A stretch of 64,000 nt of DNA from assembly GCF_000292915.1 (NCBI RefSeq), contig NC_018513.1:1178001-1242000 (forward strand), read 5' to 3'. The DNA is from Burkholderia cepacia GG4. Lineage in GTDB: Bacteria > Pseudomonadota > Gammaproteobacteria > Burkholderiales > Burkholderiaceae. The translations under genes were made by a program, and so were the position numbers. The notes below the pieces were generated by a model that saw only the letters and a list, made by a program, of their open reading frames with translations, was not told the origin of the DNA and did no database searches. Below, piece after piece: positions 8,801 through 22,065 of the stretch. Numbering within the stretch: position 1 is the stretch's first letter; each line of letters starts with the position of its first letter.

Positions 8801-11082
8801 GCCGGTTGCGACTGCGAACCGGAAGCCGTGTTCGTCACGCCGGCGAACGAAGGCTGCGTCGCACCAACGGCGCTGTTCGATGTGTTTGCCGGTGTCGGTG
8901 CGGGTGTCGGCGCAACCGAACCGGGCGCGGTGCCGACGGGCGACGACGCGCTGGTGGCCGACACTGTCTGCGCGTCACCGAATGATTGAGCCGACGACGG
9001 CTTTGACCACGGCGCGGACGCAACGGCATTCGCGGAAGCCGCCGGCGCCGAGTCTGGTGCCGGCGTCGTCGCGTGTTGCGTGCCTGCGGACGACGGTGCG
9101 GCTTCAACGGTGTTCTTTGCTGCTGCATTCGCGGCCGTTCCCGTCACAGCGGGGGCCACGGCCGCATGCGATGCGGCCAGTGTCGCCGCAGCCGCCGTCG
9201 CTGCCGCAACGGGCATCGCGTCGGCAAGGCCGCGCGTCGTCGTTTCGGCGCGCGACGAAGCGGGGAGGGGCATGGTCGGAGCGGTCTGCGCGACGGGCTC
9301 CATGCTGCCCACGGTTGCGCGAGTGCTCCACACCGCATCGTCCGGCAGGGATGCGGGGGCGGAGGGCGCAGGTTGTGGCGCGTACCGATCGACGACGTCG
9401 GCGGACGTGGCCGCTACGTTCGCATCGAAGCGGCGAACCGTCTCGTTTTCCACCTGTGTGACGGCGGCCGAAGGCGGGACGGCGGTCGCGCGTGCACCTG
9501 CAGATTCGCCGGCAACCGTCGACGGCGCGGCAACCGGGCTGTCGTGCGACCAATCGAACGCGGGAACCGGCGGGCTGACGATGTCTTCCCACGGGGCGAA
9601 GTCGATAGGCGCATCGAATGCAGCCGCGGCACGGACATCGGTGACAGGTCGGCCGTCGTCGTCCGCATGGTGCGTCGGCGCATCGGCGCCGAGGTCCGGC
9701 AGCGCGAGCGATGCGGTAGCGCCGAACACCGGCGCGCCGGTCTCGGCAACCGGAGCGTGCACGCTCGGCGCGGCGGGCATGAAGGCGTCCAGCACGATCG
9801 GTGCGGTGTCGTCGTATGCCGATGCGGCATCGTGTTCGTCCGGGCGACCGGTGCCATGGGACGCGAACGGATGCGCATCCGAAACGAATCCGGCCGGCAC
9901 GGCCGTCGACGCAGACGCGGCCACGCTGCCTACCGCTGCAGCCGCACCGGCCACGGTCGCGGCCGCGGCGACCGTACGCGACGCGTCGGTCGGCCTGGCG
10001 CCGTCCAGCGTCGCCCACTGCGCGGTACTGGCCTCGATCGAGCGCAGCGTGTCGTGAACGCTCGGCGCCGGCGTGATCGGTTCCGTGGGCTGCTGCACCC
10101 ACGCGTAGAGCGGGGCGCGTGCGGGTGCCGGCGGCGCAGGACGGCGTCGTGCCGCATCCTGCGACTGGCCGGCGCCACCTGTTCCGGTAGCCGGGCGCAC
10201 CGGCGTGCGCGGCGGCGTCGCGCCGACCGGGCGTGGCGTGACCGCGGTACGCGGCGCAGCCGGCTGCTTCAGTGCGGCAGCAGCCGGTCGCACGGCGGTC
10301 GGCCGCGGCCGAACGGGTTCGAATCCGGCCGGAAGCGGGGCCGGGTCGGGGCGCGCCACCTGTGCGTTCGCCGCGGCGCGCGCGAGGCTGGCAGTACTGC
10401 CGGTCGTCGGGGGCGGCATCGCGCTCACCGGGCCCGGTGTGGGCGGTACCGGCGGCATGCGATTGGCCGGCGTCGGTTTCAGCCAGCCCGACGGGGCGAC
10501 GGGTTCCGCGTGCGGACGCGGAGCGGTCGTGCTGCGCGGCTTCGGCCGGGCCTGCGGGTCGGGTTTCCACAGCGTCGGGCGCGAATACCGGCCGTTCTGC
10601 CGGGGCGCCATCGAATTGACCGTATGCGCGGTGGTCGGCTGCACGATGTCGTCGTCGCGATGCAGCGCGCTGCGCGGCAGGTCGGCGACGCCGCGCACAT
10701 CGTCGTCGTCGACGTCGCGCGCCAGCTTGACGCCGAACGATGTGTCGACCCACGCGGCGAACTGCCGCCAGCCGATGCCGCTCAGCCACGGCAGCCCCGC
10801 GAACAACAGCACGACCATCGCGACCGGCGTGCCGATCGGGCCGAGCACGTGCGCGAAGCCGGTCGAGAACGCATGGCCGAGCGCGTTCGTGTCGGGGCCC
10901 GACAGCGGGCTCGTCAGCGTGCAGCTGGCAATGAACACGGCCGCGAAGCCGAGCCACAGGCGAATCGAGCCGCGGCCGGCGAGCCCGCCGCCGCCGGGCA
11001 GCATCGCCTGAACGAGACGCCAGAAGAGAAGGAGGAACCAGACGGCGGAGATGCCGAACCAGCCGAAGACAACCGTGTGCAT
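5893..11082 (-). CDS. ftsK: DNA translocase FtsK with exceptionally long repetitive linker
   Basis: Septum-anchored ATP-driven DNA pump that segregates chromosome termini at division. Of 1729 residues, about the first 115 hold the membrane domain (three or four hydrophobic segments, e.g. [11 protein letters not shown] and [11 protein letters not shown]). Residues about 130-1230 are a low-complexity Ala/Pro/Thr/Ser linker. The motor follows, with Walker A GTTGSGKS near residue 1390, Walker [15 protein letters not shown], and [18 protein letters not shown]. The DNA-reading gamma winged helix lies at the end ([27 protein letters not shown]). Typical FtsK proteins are 770-1330 residues. No strong ribosome site precedes the ATG, so the exact N-terminus is less sure than the identity. 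Confidence 0.93.
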   Translation of the reverse strand: MHTVVFGWFGISAVWFLLLFWRLVQAMLPGGGGLAGRGSIRLWLGFAAVFIASCTLTSPLSGPDTNALGHAFSTGFAHVLGPIGTPVAMVVLLFAGLPWLSGIGWRQFAAWVDTSFGVKLARDVDDDDVRGVADLPRSALHRDDDIVQPTTAHTVNSMAPRQNGRYSRPTLWKPDPQARPKPRSTTAPRPHAEPVAPSGWLKPTPANRMPPVPPTPGPVSAMPPPTTGSTASLARAAANAQVARPDPAPLPAGFEPVRPRPTAVRPAAAALKQPAAPRTAVTPRPVGATPPRTPVRPATGTGGAGQSQDAARRRPAPPAPARAPLYAWVQQPTEPITPAPSVHDTLRSIEASTAQWATLDGARPTDASRTVAAAATVAGAAAAVGSVAASASTAVPAGFVSDAHPFASHGTGRPDEHDAASAYDDTAPIVLDAFMPAAPSVHAPVAETGAPVFGATASLALPDLGADAPTHHADDDGRPVTDVRAAAAFDAPIDFAPWEDIVSPPVPAFDWSHDSPVAAPSTVAGESAGARATAVPPSAAVTQVENETVRRFDANVAATSADVVDRYAPQPAPSAPASLPDDAVWSTRATVGSMEPVAQTAPTMPLPASSRAETTTRGLADAMPVAAATAAAATLAASHAAVAPAVTGTAANAAAKNTVEAAPSSAGTQHATTPAPDSAPAASANAVASAPWSKPSSAQSFGDAQTVSATSASSPVGTAPGSVAPTPAPTPANTSNSAVGATQPSFAGVTNTASGSQSQPAASASPVASVAPSGVAGTAHGSSDRMPAAASSTIGATGPVSGTVTPSPAPTTPVQTPATGASALPTAQPSSLAATAAVATTVPTPAIGASALPAAQPSSLAATAAAATTVPTPATGASALPTAPPSSLAATAAAATTVPTPATGASGFAAAQPFASAPTTATATSVPTSATSASGPTTAQPFGATPTAAAATSAPTPSIGASGPTIAQPYATTPTVTGATGSASAGTTFSATASQPTASKPMPPAATSSAPSGIAFAATTTGSATASAAPPPRMPDTATIGGPAVPTGVAQAATGTLPAAAVVTAPSSGARAPLSTNAAASPAAFGGTPAQTSAALASTAATTAATSATASLASAAATLSALPTFSVPRASMDTAAPATTPAPATRAQSFATPPAPAASPATWSMSGTGATPATAGIAAPAVTTAPLPAATLADAHLPPATDPAAAAEPSAPAPDASAAPARPPRPNAFEFHAPASFNVELPTLDLLEPASGDIETITEEHLAQTGQVIEQRLQEFKVPVTVVGASAGPVITRFEIEPALGVRGSQIVGLMKDLSRGLGLTSIRVVETIPGKTCMGLELPNAKRQMIRLSEILESRQYQHSTSQLTIAMGKDITGHPVVTDLAKAPHMLVAGTTGSGKSVAINAMILSLLYKATPEDVRLIMIDPKMLELSVYEGIPHLLAPVVTDMKLAANALNWCVGEMEKRYRLMSAVGVRNLAGFNQKIRDAEAKEKKIGNPFSLTPEDPEPLSKLPLIVVVIDELADLMMVAGKKIEELIARLAQKARAAGIHLILATQRPSVDVITGLIKANIPTRVAFQVSSKIDSRTILDQMGAESLLGQGDMLFLPPGTGYPQRVHGAFVADEEVHRIVEYLKQFGEPQYEEGILDGPAADGATQDLFGEAPDAEADPLYDEAVAFVVRTRRASISSVQRQLRIGYNRAARLVEQMEAAGLVSPMGINGSREVLVPAAAD
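8166..8655 (-). repeat. 84-bp tandem repeat array inside the ftsK linker
   Basis: About six units of 84 bp (28 codons) lie head to tail. Anchor GCGAGGAAGG recurs at 8421, 8505 and 8589, exactly 84 apart. Each unit encodes the pattern [19 protein letters not shown] followed by ASALPTAPP. The three units nearest 8400-8650 are almost identical at DNA level, while those near 8166-8400 have diverged, suggesting recent duplication at one end. Confidence 0.9.
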
Positions 11083-11262
11083 GCTTTGATGAAACAGGAA
11101 GAGGGCGGGGAGCGCGGTGCGCGACCCGCCGAGTTTAACCGGCCGACGAACAGGACTCTAAGGCAGCCTGAGCGCATCGATGCGCGTTCAGGCCGACGGA
11201 CGCGTGCGTCCGCTATCCGGGCGCGGCGAAGACGGCCGGTCGGCCTTCGCCCGCGCGCTGCA

Positions 11263-11808
11263 TCAGGGGCTCCGGCGCGTGAAGGTCAGCGTCGCGCCGG
11301 CTTCGGTCACGATCTGCAATTGCTGCGGCTCGCGCATCTGCACACCGGTCTTCTCGATGTGGGCGAGCGCATCGAGGTACGCGTGTTCGAGTTCGCCGCC
11401 GAGCGCGTTCGGGCACGCCATGCGGGTGCCGGCGAGCGGCCCGAAGCTCAGCAAGCCGTTCTTGAGCGCGTAGGTTCCCATATAGCGGTTGCAGCCCGAA
11501 AAGCCGCTTGCGCGCCGGATGCCCGATTCGGTGGACAGCGCGAGCTTGATCGGCTCGCCGTTGTCGCCGTGCGGAATCGCGCGCTGCGTGCCGTCGGCAT
11601 TCAGCCAGCTCGTGAGCTCCCAGCTCGTGTCGTCGAGCAGCTGCACGGCAGCGGGGTTGTACGGGTCGGGCGCGCGGGCGGCGGAATCGGGGTGGGTCGG
11701 CATCGCGCAGGCGGCGAGAAGCGTGGCAAGCGTCAACGCGCAGAGCGGCGCGCGCAACGGTCGAAGCAGGCCGGTGCGTGCGCGTGCGGCCGCGGACAGG
11801 TGGGACAT
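11263..11808 (-). CDS. META-domain lipoprotein (HslJ-like)
   Basis: A 181-residue predicted lipoprotein. The signal peptide ends in the lipobox LLAAC (Cys about residue 34). The META domain follows, with the family order DTSWELTSW, then GFSGCNRYMGTYAL, then TRMACPNALGGELEHAYLDAL, and a final short beta strand LTFTRRSP. META/HslJ proteins are cell-envelope proteins linked to heat-induced novobiocin resistance in E. coli; molecular function is unknown. The start has GAGG upstream on the minus strand. It is transcribed in the same direction as ftsK but separated by 180 bp. Confidence 0.85.
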   Translation of the reverse strand: MSHLSAAARARTGLLRPLRAPLCALTLATLLAACAMPTHPDSAARAPDPYNPAAVQLLDDTSWELTSWLNADGTQRAIPHGDNGEPIKLALSTESGIRRASGFSGCNRYMGTYALKNGLLSFGPLAGTRMACPNALGGELEHAYLDALAHIEKTGVQMREPQQLQIVTEAGATLTFTRRSP

Positions 11809-12025
11809 GAGCCTCGTTCCTCATCGGATTCTGATCAAGGCGTAAGAGTAACGCACCCGCCCCGCGCGAGGCGAGCCGACACTTCACGCGTGAAAACGTT
11901 CGCGGCGCGCCCGCGGGCCCCGCATGGCGGAGCACCGGCACGACCAAACCGGCCAAACCGGCCCGGGTGCGCGTGTTAACATCGAAGCCGTTTTCGTCCT
12001 CCAACAGAACCAGCGGGAAATCCAC

Positions 12026-13240
12026 ATGCAGATCGGTCAGCGGCTCGGTACGCCGCTTTCACCCTCGGCCACGCGCGTCATGCTGCTCGGCGCCGGCGAA
12101 CTCGGCAAGGAAGTCATCATCGCGTTGCAGCGGCTCGGCGTCGAAGTCGTCGCGGTCGACCGCTATCCGGACGCGCCAGGCCACCAGGTCGCGCATCGCG
12201 CGCACGTGATCGACATGACCGACGCCGCCGCGCTGCGCGCGATCGTCGAGGCCGAGCGTCCGCACCTGATCGTGCCGGAAATCGAGGCGATCGCGACCGA
12301 CGCGCTCGCGGCGATCGAGGCGGCCGGCCTCGCGGAGGTGATCCCGACCGCGCGCGCGACGCAGCTCACGATGAACCGCGAAGGCATCCGCCGGCTCGCG
12401 GCCGAGGAGCTCGGGCTGGCGACGTCGCCGTATGCGTTCGCGGATTCGTTCGATGCGTTCAGCGCGGCCGTCGCGAAGATCGGCATGCCGTGCGTCGTGA
12501 AGCCCGTGATGTCGTCGTCCGGCAAGGGACAGTCGGTCGTGCGGAGCGAAGCTGACGTGAAGCCCGCATGGGACTACGCGATGGCGGGCGGCCGCGTGAA
12601 CCACGGCCGCGTGATCGTCGAGGGCTTCATCGATTTCGACTACGAGATCACGCAGCTGACCGTGCGCGCGATCGACCCCGCGACGCTCGAGACGCGCACC
12701 TACTTCTGCGAGCCGGTGGGGCACGTGCAGGTGGCGGGCGACTACGTCGAATCGTGGCAGCCGCAGCCGATGAGCGCGGTCGCGCTGGAAAAGTCGCGCG
12801 AGATCGCGCACAAGGTGACCGAGGCGCTCGGCGGGCGCGGGATGTTCGGCGTCGAGCTGTTCGTGCGCGGCGACGATGTCTGGTTCTCCGAGGTGAGCCC
12901 GCGGCCGCACGACACCGGCCTCGTCACGCTCGCGTCGCAGCGCCAGTCGGAGTTCGAGCTGCACGCGCGCGCGATTCTCGGGCTGCCGGTCGACCCGACG
13001 CTCGGCTCGCCGGCTGCATCGGCGGTGATCTATGGCGGGCTCGACGAGCGCGGCATCGCGTTCGAGGGCGTGCGCGAGGCACTGGCGGTGCCGGGCACCG
13101 ACCTGCGCCTGTTCGGCAAACCGGAAAGCTTTGCGAAGCGGCGCATGGGCGTCGCGCTCGCGACCGGCGCGACCGTCGACGAAGCCCGTGAACGCGCCAA
13201 GCGCGCCGCGGCGGCCGTGCGACCCGTGTCGGCGCGCTGA
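12026..13240 (+). CDS. purT: Formate-dependent phosphoribosylglycinamide formyltransferase (PurT)
   Basis: Makes formyl-GAR from GAR, formate and ATP in purine synthesis, as an alternative to folate-dependent PurN. At 404 residues it matches the usual PurT length. The N-terminal Rossmann-like region has [13 protein letters not shown] and [14 protein letters not shown]. The ATP-grasp region has [17 protein letters not shown] near residue 155, [11 protein letters not shown], and the metal-binding [19 protein letters not shown] lies 5 nt before the ATG; in-frame codons further upstream lack family similarity. Another purine gene, purD, is 29 kb away in the window. Confidence 0.95.
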   Translation: MQIGQRLGTPLSPSATRVMLLGAGELGKEVIIALQRLGVEVVAVDRYPDAPGHQVAHRAHVIDMTDAAALRAIVEAERPHLIVPEIEAIATDALAAIEAAGLAEVIPTARATQLTMNREGIRRLAAEELGLATSPYAFADSFDAFSAAVAKIGMPCVVKPVMSSSGKGQSVVRSEADVKPAWDYAMAGGRVNHGRVIVEGFIDFDYEITQLTVRAIDPATLETRTYFCEPVGHVQVAGDYVESWQPQPMSAVALEKSREIAHKVTEALGGRGMFGVELFVRGDDVWFSEVSPRPHDTGLVTLASQRQSEFELHARAILGLPVDPTLGSPAASAVIYGGLDERGIAFEGVREALAVPGTDLRLFGKPESFAKRRMGVALATGATVDEARERAKRAAAAVRPVSAR

Positions 13241-13257
13241 GCGGCGAGGAGCGTGCG

Positions 13258-13470
13258 ATGGCATCGACCTTGCTGCGAGGCGGAAGTCTCGAAAGTCTCG
13301 GACGTATCGGAAAGCTCGGCGCCGCGCTGGCGCTGGTCGCGAGTCTTGCAGGCTGCGGCCTCGCGGCCGCGCCGTGCCGGATTGCGTCGGCCGGGCTGAA
13401 GATCGTGCCGGTCGTCGGTCATGTCGCGGCCGCGCCGACCGACGCGTGCGCCGACGTCATCGATCCCTGA
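13258..13470 (+). CDS. Small lipoprotein, DUF6726-like
   Basis: A 70-residue predicted lipoprotein. The signal region ALALVASLAGC gives a lipobox with Cys at about residue 33. The short mature part, APCRIASAGLKIVPVVGH then APTDACADVID, holds two more cysteines that could form a disulfide. GAGGAG lies just upstream of the ATG, and the gene begins 17 bp after purT. I recognise the motif as that of a small Burkholderia lipoprotein family (DUF6726) of unknown function. Confidence 0.75.
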   Translation: MASTLLRGGSLESLGRIGKLGAALALVASLAGCGLAAAPCRIASAGLKIVPVVGHVAAAPTDACADVIDP

Positions 13471-13552
13471 CCGACCAACCATCGACCCAACACCAACGAT
13501 AACCGCGCGCCCCGCGAGGGCGCGCTTCCACCCGTCTCGTGAGAGGACCTGC

Positions 13553-13930
13553 ATGATTCGCCAAACCTTCGCCGCGCTCGTGCTGGCCGGCACCGCCGTT
13601 TCCGTCGCGCATGCCGCGCAACTGACCGTCGAGGAGATCGACGCCGATTCGCGCCAGCAGGCCGTCTATCAGTGTGCGAACCAGAAGCAGCCGGTGCGCG
13701 TGTCGTACTGGCTCGCAGGCAACGGCCAGAGCTTCGCGCTGGTGCCGGTCAACGGGCGTCAGCTGCTGTTCGTCGACACCGTGTCGGCGTCGGGCGTGCG
13801 CTACCAGGCCGGACGCTATACGTGGTGGACGAAGGGCAAGGAAGGGACGCTGCGCGACGAGATCGCCGACCAGAAGGCGCCGCCGCTGCTCGCCGACTGC
13901 GTGCAGGTCGAGAAGAAAAAGAAGGGCTGA
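13553..13930 (+). CDS. MliC-like C-type lysozyme inhibitor domain protein
   Basis: A 125-residue secreted protein with signal peptide MIRQTFAALVLAGTAVSVAHA. The mature part has the MliC beta-barrel pattern: AVYQCANQKQPVRVSYW, then ALVPVNGRQLLFVDTVSASG, YTWWTKGKEGTL and a final LLADC. The two cysteines fit the family disulfide. MliC/PliC proteins bind and block C-type lysozyme in the periplasm. There is no lipobox, so it is soluble or PliC-like. GAGAGG lies 7 nt before the ATG. It follows the small lipoprotein by 82 bp in the same direction and could share its transcript. Confidence 0.75.
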   Translation: MIRQTFAALVLAGTAVSVAHAAQLTVEEIDADSRQQAVYQCANQKQPVRVSYWLAGNGQSFALVPVNGRQLLFVDTVSASGVRYQAGRYTWWTKGKEGTLRDEIADQKAPPLLADCVQVEKKKKG

Positions 13931-14417
13931 GCGTCGCGCGCGATCGATTGCGGATGCCGATCGCCGGGATCGGCGCGGCTAGCCGGGTTTGGCCTTGGGC
14001 CGAACGGCGGGGCCACGGCGGCCAGCCGCGTCGGCTGCAGGTCGGCCTTCCGGCGGATCTGATCGTGATTCGACCCCGAATGCTGCTCATCGACCGAACG
14101 GGATCGCCCGATCGCTCATCGCAGCGCCTGAAACCGGCCTGCCGGCGCACGCCGCGAGCCGCCACCACGGCCGTTCGCGGTGTTGTCACGGACAGATGGC
14201 CGCGCAGTGCTACAATACGCCCCTTTCCGCCGGCATTCGCGCCGAACGGAGTCCGCACGGCCTGTGGCGCCCGATGTTCGAATCGAACCGGTCCCAAGCG
14301 CCAGAGCGGCGCCGCGCGGCGCGCCGCGGCTCCGTCTACTTCCGAATTGTGATGAGCGCAGGCCCGGCCGGCCTGACGCACGATGTCCCCGCCGCGCCTT
14401 TTGAGCGAAACGCCACC
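13931..14417. other. Gene-free leader region before rhlE
   Basis: 487 bp without a convincing gene; the open frames here look like GC-rich noise. A good -10 hexamer TACAAT lies at 14211-14216, with no clear -35 at 16-18 nt. If used, the rhlE transcript would have an untranslated leader of about 195 nt. Confidence 0.4.
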
Positions 14418-15920
14418 ATGTCCGATTCTGTCGCCAAGCCAGTCGACGCAACCTTCGATCAATTCGGCCTTGCCGCCGATATCCTGAAAGCCATTGCGGA
14501 GCAGGGCTATACGACGCCGACGCCGATCCAGGCGCAGGCCATTCCGGTCGTGCTCGCCGGCCGCGACGTCATGGGCGCCGCGCAAACGGGCACCGGCAAG
14601 ACCGCGAGTTTCTCGCTACCGATCATCCAGCGCCTGCTGCCGCAGGCCAACACGAGCGCGTCCCCGGCGCGCCACCCGGTGCGTGCGCTGATCCTCACGC
14701 CGACCCGCGAACTCGCCGACCAGGTCGCCGCGAACGTGCACGCGTATGCGAAGCACACGCCGCTGCGCAGCGCGGTCGTGTTCGGCGGCGTCGACATGAA
14801 CCCGCAGATGGCCGAGCTGCGCCGCGGCGTCGAGATCCTGATCGCGACGCCGGGCCGCCTGCTCGACCACGTGCAGCAAAAGACGGCCAACCTCGGCCAG
14901 GTCCAGATCCTGGTGCTCGACGAAGCCGACCGGATGCTCGACATGGGCTTCCTGCCCGATCTGCAGCGCATCCTGAACCTGCTGCCGAAGGAGCGCCAGA
15001 CGCTGCTGTTTTCGGCCACGTTCTCGGGCGAAATCAAGAAGCTCGCATCGACCTATCTGCGCAATCCGCAGACGATCGAGGTCGCGCGCAGCAACTCGAC
15101 CAACGCGAACGTCACGCAGATCGTCTACGACGTCGCCGAAGGCGACAAGCAGGCTGCCGTCGTGCAGCTGCTGCGCGATCGCGGGCTCAAGCAGGTGATC
15201 GTGTTCTGCAACAGCAAGATCGGTGCGAGCCGGCTGGCCCGCAACCTCGAGCGCGATGGCGTGGTCGCGTCTGCGATCCACGGCGACAAGACGCAGATCG
15301 AGCGGATGCAGGCGCTCGACGCATTCAAGCGCGGCGAGATCGAGGCGCTGGTCGCGACCGACGTGGCCGCGCGCGGTCTCGACATCGCCGAACTGCCGGC
15401 CGTGATCAACTTCGACCTGCCGTTCAGCGCGGAAGACTACGTGCACCGGATCGGCCGCACGGGCCGCGCGGGCGCGACGGGCGATGCGCTGTCGCTGTGC
15501 AGCCCGAACGAGCGCAAGCAGCTCGCCGATATCGAAAAGCTGATCAAGCGGCCGCTCGACGTGCAGACGCTCGCGCTCGACAAGCCGGCGCGCCATCGTC
15601 ACGAAGAGCGCGGCGGCGAGCGCGGTGGTGAACGCGGCGGTGACCGCGGTGGTGAGCGTGGCGGTGAACGTGGTGGCCGGCGCGAGCGCGACGAGCATCG
15701 CGGTGCGTCGGCGCGTCGTTCGGGCGGTTCCGAGCGCGGCCATCACCGTCGCCACGAGGCGCCGGTCGACGATTTCTTCCTGAAGCCGTACGAACCGTCG
15801 GCGCCGGCGAAGCAGCCGGAAGAGACGCAGTCCGCGCAGCAGCCCGAGAAGAAGGGGCCGAAGCGTCAGGTCGCCGCGCTGCTCGGCGGGTTCGGGATGC
15901 CGCGCAAGCCGTCGGCGTAA
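14418..15920 (+). CDS. rhlE: DEAD-box ATP-dependent RNA helicase RhlE
   Basis: Unwinds RNA duplexes in ribosome assembly and RNA decay. The 500-residue product shows all core motifs: Q-motif GYTTPTPIQ, Walker A AQTGTGKT, PTRELA, VLDEADRMLDMGF, the SAT motif LLFSATFS, ATDVAARGLDIAELP and HRIGRTGRAG. After the core (about residue 395) comes an Arg/Gly/Glu tract of GGER/GGDR repeats at about 400-425, then a basic and acidic tail ending KRQVAALLGGFGMPRKPSA. The tail is typical of RhlE RNA-binding extensions. The ATG at 14418 is chosen by homology; it lacks an AG-rich site and is preceded by AAACGCCACC, as in the TetR gene. Confidence 0.93.
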   Translation: MSDSVAKPVDATFDQFGLAADILKAIAEQGYTTPTPIQAQAIPVVLAGRDVMGAAQTGTGKTASFSLPIIQRLLPQANTSASPARHPVRALILTPTRELADQVAANVHAYAKHTPLRSAVVFGGVDMNPQMAELRRGVEILIATPGRLLDHVQQKTANLGQVQILVLDEADRMLDMGFLPDLQRILNLLPKERQTLLFSATFSGEIKKLASTYLRNPQTIEVARSNSTNANVTQIVYDVAEGDKQAAVVQLLRDRGLKQVIVFCNSKIGASRLARNLERDGVVASAIHGDKTQIERMQALDAFKRGEIEALVATDVAARGLDIAELPAVINFDLPFSAEDYVHRIGRTGRAGATGDALSLCSPNERKQLADIEKLIKRPLDVQTLALDKPARHRHEERGGERGGERGGDRGGERGGERGGRRERDEHRGASARRSGGSERGHHRRHEAPVDDFFLKPYEPSAPAKQPEETQSAQQPEKKGPKRQVAALLGGFGMPRKPSA

Positions 15921-16214
15921 GCGGACGGGCCAGGCGATCGGCGCAGCGCGCGAGCGCTGCCGAAGCAACGGGTGCATGCGATGAGCATGTGCCCGTTTTT
16001 CATTGGGCGAGACGATTTGAAGGGGCGGGCCGTCCGGGGGCGTGGTGACCTGCCGCGGTTGGCATGTGGCGCGTGCCGCCGAGCGGTTTCAGACGTTGCC
16101 GTGCTGCCGTCGACGGGCGCTCCATTCCGGCTTCCGTCACGCTCTCACGCGATCGGGTTCAACTCCGACGGAAGCAGGGAAGCGGCTGGCGCAAGGCGGT
16201 ATGCCGCCAGCGAG

Positions 16215-17108
16215 TCAACCGGCGTGCGGCCCGAAGCGACGCGCCCACGCATCGGTCGCGGCCGCGTAGAACGCATCCAGCGTAGCGCCCGGCAAGTGAC
16301 CATCGGCCGCGAGACCAAGATGCGTGGCGGCGGCCCGCAGCGCCGGCAGCGGATCGTCGCGTTCGAGCGCGGTCGCACCCGTCTGCTTGCTGAGTTTTTC
16401 GCCGTTCGCATCGACGACGACGGGCACGTGCAGGTAGTCGGGGGTCGGTACGCCGAGGCAGCGCTGCAGGTAGATCTGGCGCGCGGTCGAATCCAGCAGG
16501 TCGGCGCCGCGCACGACGTGCGTGATGCCCGCGTCGGCATCGTCGACCACGACCGCGAGCTGATAAGCCCATTGGCCGTCCGCGCGCTTCAGCACGAAAT
16601 CGCCGACTTCGGTGGCGAGGTTCTGCGCTTGCGTGTGCTGCCAGCGGTCGTCGAACGTGACGATCGCGTCGGCGCCGTCGGGCACGCGCAGCCGCCATGC
16701 GCGCGCGGGCTTGCCGTGCAGGCCGGTGCGGCAGGTGCCCGGATAGGCGAGCGTCGTGTGGCGCTCGTGCGCGGCGCGCAGCGAATCGGCGATTTCCTTG
16801 CGCGTGCAGCCGCACGGATAGACGAGCCCCGCGGCGACGAGCCGCTCGAGCGCGGCCGCATAGTCGGCATCGCGGGTGCTTTGCCAGACGGGCGGTTCGT
16901 CGGGCGTCATGCCGAAATGCGCGAGCGTCGCGAGGATGTCGTCGGCGGCGCCGGGCACCGTGCGCGGGCCGTCGAGGTCCTCGATGCGCACGAGCCACGC
17001 GCCGCCGTGTGCGCGCGCGTCGAGCCAGCTCGCGAGCGCGCCGACCAGCGAGCCGAAATGCAGCGGGCCGGTGGGCGACGGCGCGAAGCGGCCGCGGTAG
17101 CCGTTCAT
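16215..17108 (-). CDS. gluQRS: Glutamyl-Q tRNA(Asp) synthetase
   Basis: Attaches glutamate to the queuosine base at position 34 of tRNA(Asp). It is a truncated glutamyl-tRNA synthetase paralogue of 297 residues without an anticodon-binding domain. Visible are the HIGH-like segment [19 protein letters not shown], the Cys-containing [10 protein letters not shown] with CRTG (zinc ligands of this family), [18 protein letters not shown], and the KMSKS-like motif [10 protein letters not shown]. The gene ends in gene-poor DNA and lies 22 bp beyond trhO, in the same direction, so the two are probably co-transcribed. Confidence 0.93.
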   Translation of the reverse strand: MNGYRGRFAPSPTGPLHFGSLVGALASWLDARAHGGAWLVRIEDLDGPRTVPGAADDILATLAHFGMTPDEPPVWQSTRDADYAAALERLVAAGLVYPCGCTRKEIADSLRAAHERHTTLAYPGTCRTGLHGKPARAWRLRVPDGADAIVTFDDRWQHTQAQNLATEVGDFVLKRADGQWAYQLAVVVDDADAGITHVVRGADLLDSTARQIYLQRCLGVPTPDYLHVPVVVDANGEKLSKQTGATALERDDPLPALRAAATHLGLAADGHLPGATLDAFYAAATDAWARRFGPHAG

Positions 17109-17130
17109 CGGGGCGCGAACAGGCGCGCGC

Positions 17131-17985
17131 TTACGCGGCGCTGGCTGCCTGCGCGCAGGCCGGGCAGGACTTGCCGGGCACGTAGCTCGGTGATTGCTGG
17201 GCTTCCGGCGTGACGACCGCGCGGCACGCGAAGCACGTGACGTTCTCGGTCGGCTGCAGTTGCGGGTTCAGCGCGGTGCGGTAGTCGAACACGAAGCAGT
17301 CGCCGTGATAGTGCGCGCCGCCGACTTCCTCAAAATACTTCAGGATCCCGCCTTCGAGCTGGTACACGTTCTCGATGCCGATTTCCTTCATGTGGATCGC
17401 AGCCTTCTCGCAGCGGATCCCGCCGGTGCAGAACGACACGACCGTCTTGCCTTCGAGGTCGGCGCGGTTCGCGTCGATCACTTCCGGGAACTCGCTGAAC
17501 TTGTCGATCCGGTAGTCGAGCGCGTTGTCGAACGTGCCGACGTCGACCTCGAACGCGTTGCGTGTGTCGAGCATCACGACCGGCCGGCCGGTGTCGTCGT
17601 GGCCGCGGTCGAGCCATGCCTTGAGCGTGGGCGCGTCGACGAACGGCGCGCGGCCGAGTTCCGGCTTGATCGCGGGCTTCTTCATCGTGATGATCTCGCG
17701 CTTCAGACGCACGAGCATCCGGCGGAACGGCTGCGAGTCGGACAGGCTCTCCTTGAACTGCAGCGTCGCGAACTTGCCTTCGAACAGCGGATCGTGGCGC
17801 AGGTAGTCGATGAACGCGTCGGTCGCTTCGCGCGGGCCGGCGATGAACAGGTTGATGCCTTCCGGCGCGAGCAGGATCGTGCCGCGCAGGCCGAGTTCGT
17901 TGCAGCGGGCGGTGACGAGCGGGCGCCATTGCTCGGTCGCGTCGAGCGACACGAAGTGGTAGGCGGCGAGGTTGACGATGGTCAT
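17131..17985 (-). CDS. trhO: tRNA uridine(34) hydroxylase TrhO (rhodanese-like)
   Basis: Oxygen-dependent hydroxylation of U34 in tRNA, the first step to 5-carboxymethoxyuridine/5-methoxyuridine in YceA/TrhO proteins. The 284-residue product has the N-terminal ferredoxin-like half ([28 protein letters not shown]), then a rhodanese domain with active-site Cys186 in [15 protein letters not shown] cysteine-rich C-terminal segment follows ([10 protein letters not shown] and [11 protein letters not shown]). The start at [11 protein letters not shown] matches the family; sequence beyond it is not conserved-looking. Its partner downstream is gluQRS, also a tRNA wobble-position enzyme. Confidence 0.9.
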   Translation of the reverse strand: MTIVNLAAYHFVSLDATEQWRPLVTARCNELGLRGTILLAPEGINLFIAGPREATDAFIDYLRHDPLFEGKFATLQFKESLSDSQPFRRMLVRLKREIITMKKPAIKPELGRAPFVDAPTLKAWLDRGHDDTGRPVVMLDTRNAFEVDVGTFDNALDYRIDKFSEFPEVIDANRADLEGKTVVSFCTGGIRCEKAAIHMKEIGIENVYQLEGGILKYFEEVGGAHYHGDCFVFDYRTALNPQLQPTENVTCFACRAVVTPEAQQSPSYVPGKSCPACAQAASAA

Positions 17986-18194
17986 GATGGTCCGACGGGA
18001 AAACGGCCGCGGCCGTGCGGCGGGCGCACGGCGGCCCCGCAAAAAAGGGTGCGAAGCCGGGGCGAAGATTCGAAAACCCGTATTATCCCGCAAACTGCAC
18101 GTCTGCCGGCACCCGGCCGTTTGGCCGAGGTCGCGCGCATCGGCCGGACGGCCAGGCGGGGGGATTTTTTGGGCAGGCTGCGCGACGACGCGGC

Positions 18195-18200
18195 TACAAT
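18195..18200 (+). promoter_or_regulatory. Candidate -10 hexamer of dnaE, almost at the start codon
   Basis: TACAAT is separated from the dnaE ATG (18208) by only 7 nt, so transcription from it would start at or next to the ATG. No good -35 hexamer is visible at 16-18 nt. Confidence 0.4.
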
Positions 18201-18207
18201 AACGCCC

Positions 18208-21741
<3,534 letters not shown>

Positions 21742-21773
21742 TTGCGTCCCCGCCGGACGGCTGTCGCACCACG

Positions 21774-21818
21774 CGGCCCGTCGCATCGCCATCGTGCGGT
21801 GCGGCGGGCCGTTTTCAT
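21774..21818 (+). terminator. Intrinsic terminator after dnaE
   Basis: A 12-bp stem (21774-21785 with 21800-21811, one G-U pair) is followed by TTTTCATTT, about 30 nt after the stop codon. Confidence 0.75.
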
Positions 21819-21828
21819 TTGCGGGTGC

Positions 21829-21857
21829 TTGGGTCTGTCATCCGGGCGCTATACAAT
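21829..21857 (+). promoter_or_regulatory. Promoter candidate of the LPS heptosyltransferase gene
   Basis: TTGGGT (21829-21834), a 17-nt spacer and TACAAT (21852-21857) fit sigma-70 spacing. The start would be near 21864, giving a leader of about 200 nt before the ATG at 22066. The leader holds no convincing gene. Confidence 0.5.
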
Positions 21858-22065
21858 CCGGCGCACACGACGTGCATGTGTGCGCCGGCCGCGGTTCGTC
21901 CGCCGGCCGGTGCCGACACCGCGCGCGTGAAAACGGTGACGGTTCCGCGCGGCACGCGATGCGGCGCGGGCCGCGGGCAACCGCGTAACGAGGCCGGCAG
22001 GCAGCAGGGCACCAGCATGTCGGTCGCTACGTGACGATAAAAAAAACGACGGCTACACGCTAACA

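Noticed and set aside
9073..11979. Plus-strand open frame of nearly 970 codons opposite the ftsK linker
   Set aside because: It arises from the low-complexity GC-rich linker read backwards; the ftsK frame has real motor motifs at its end.
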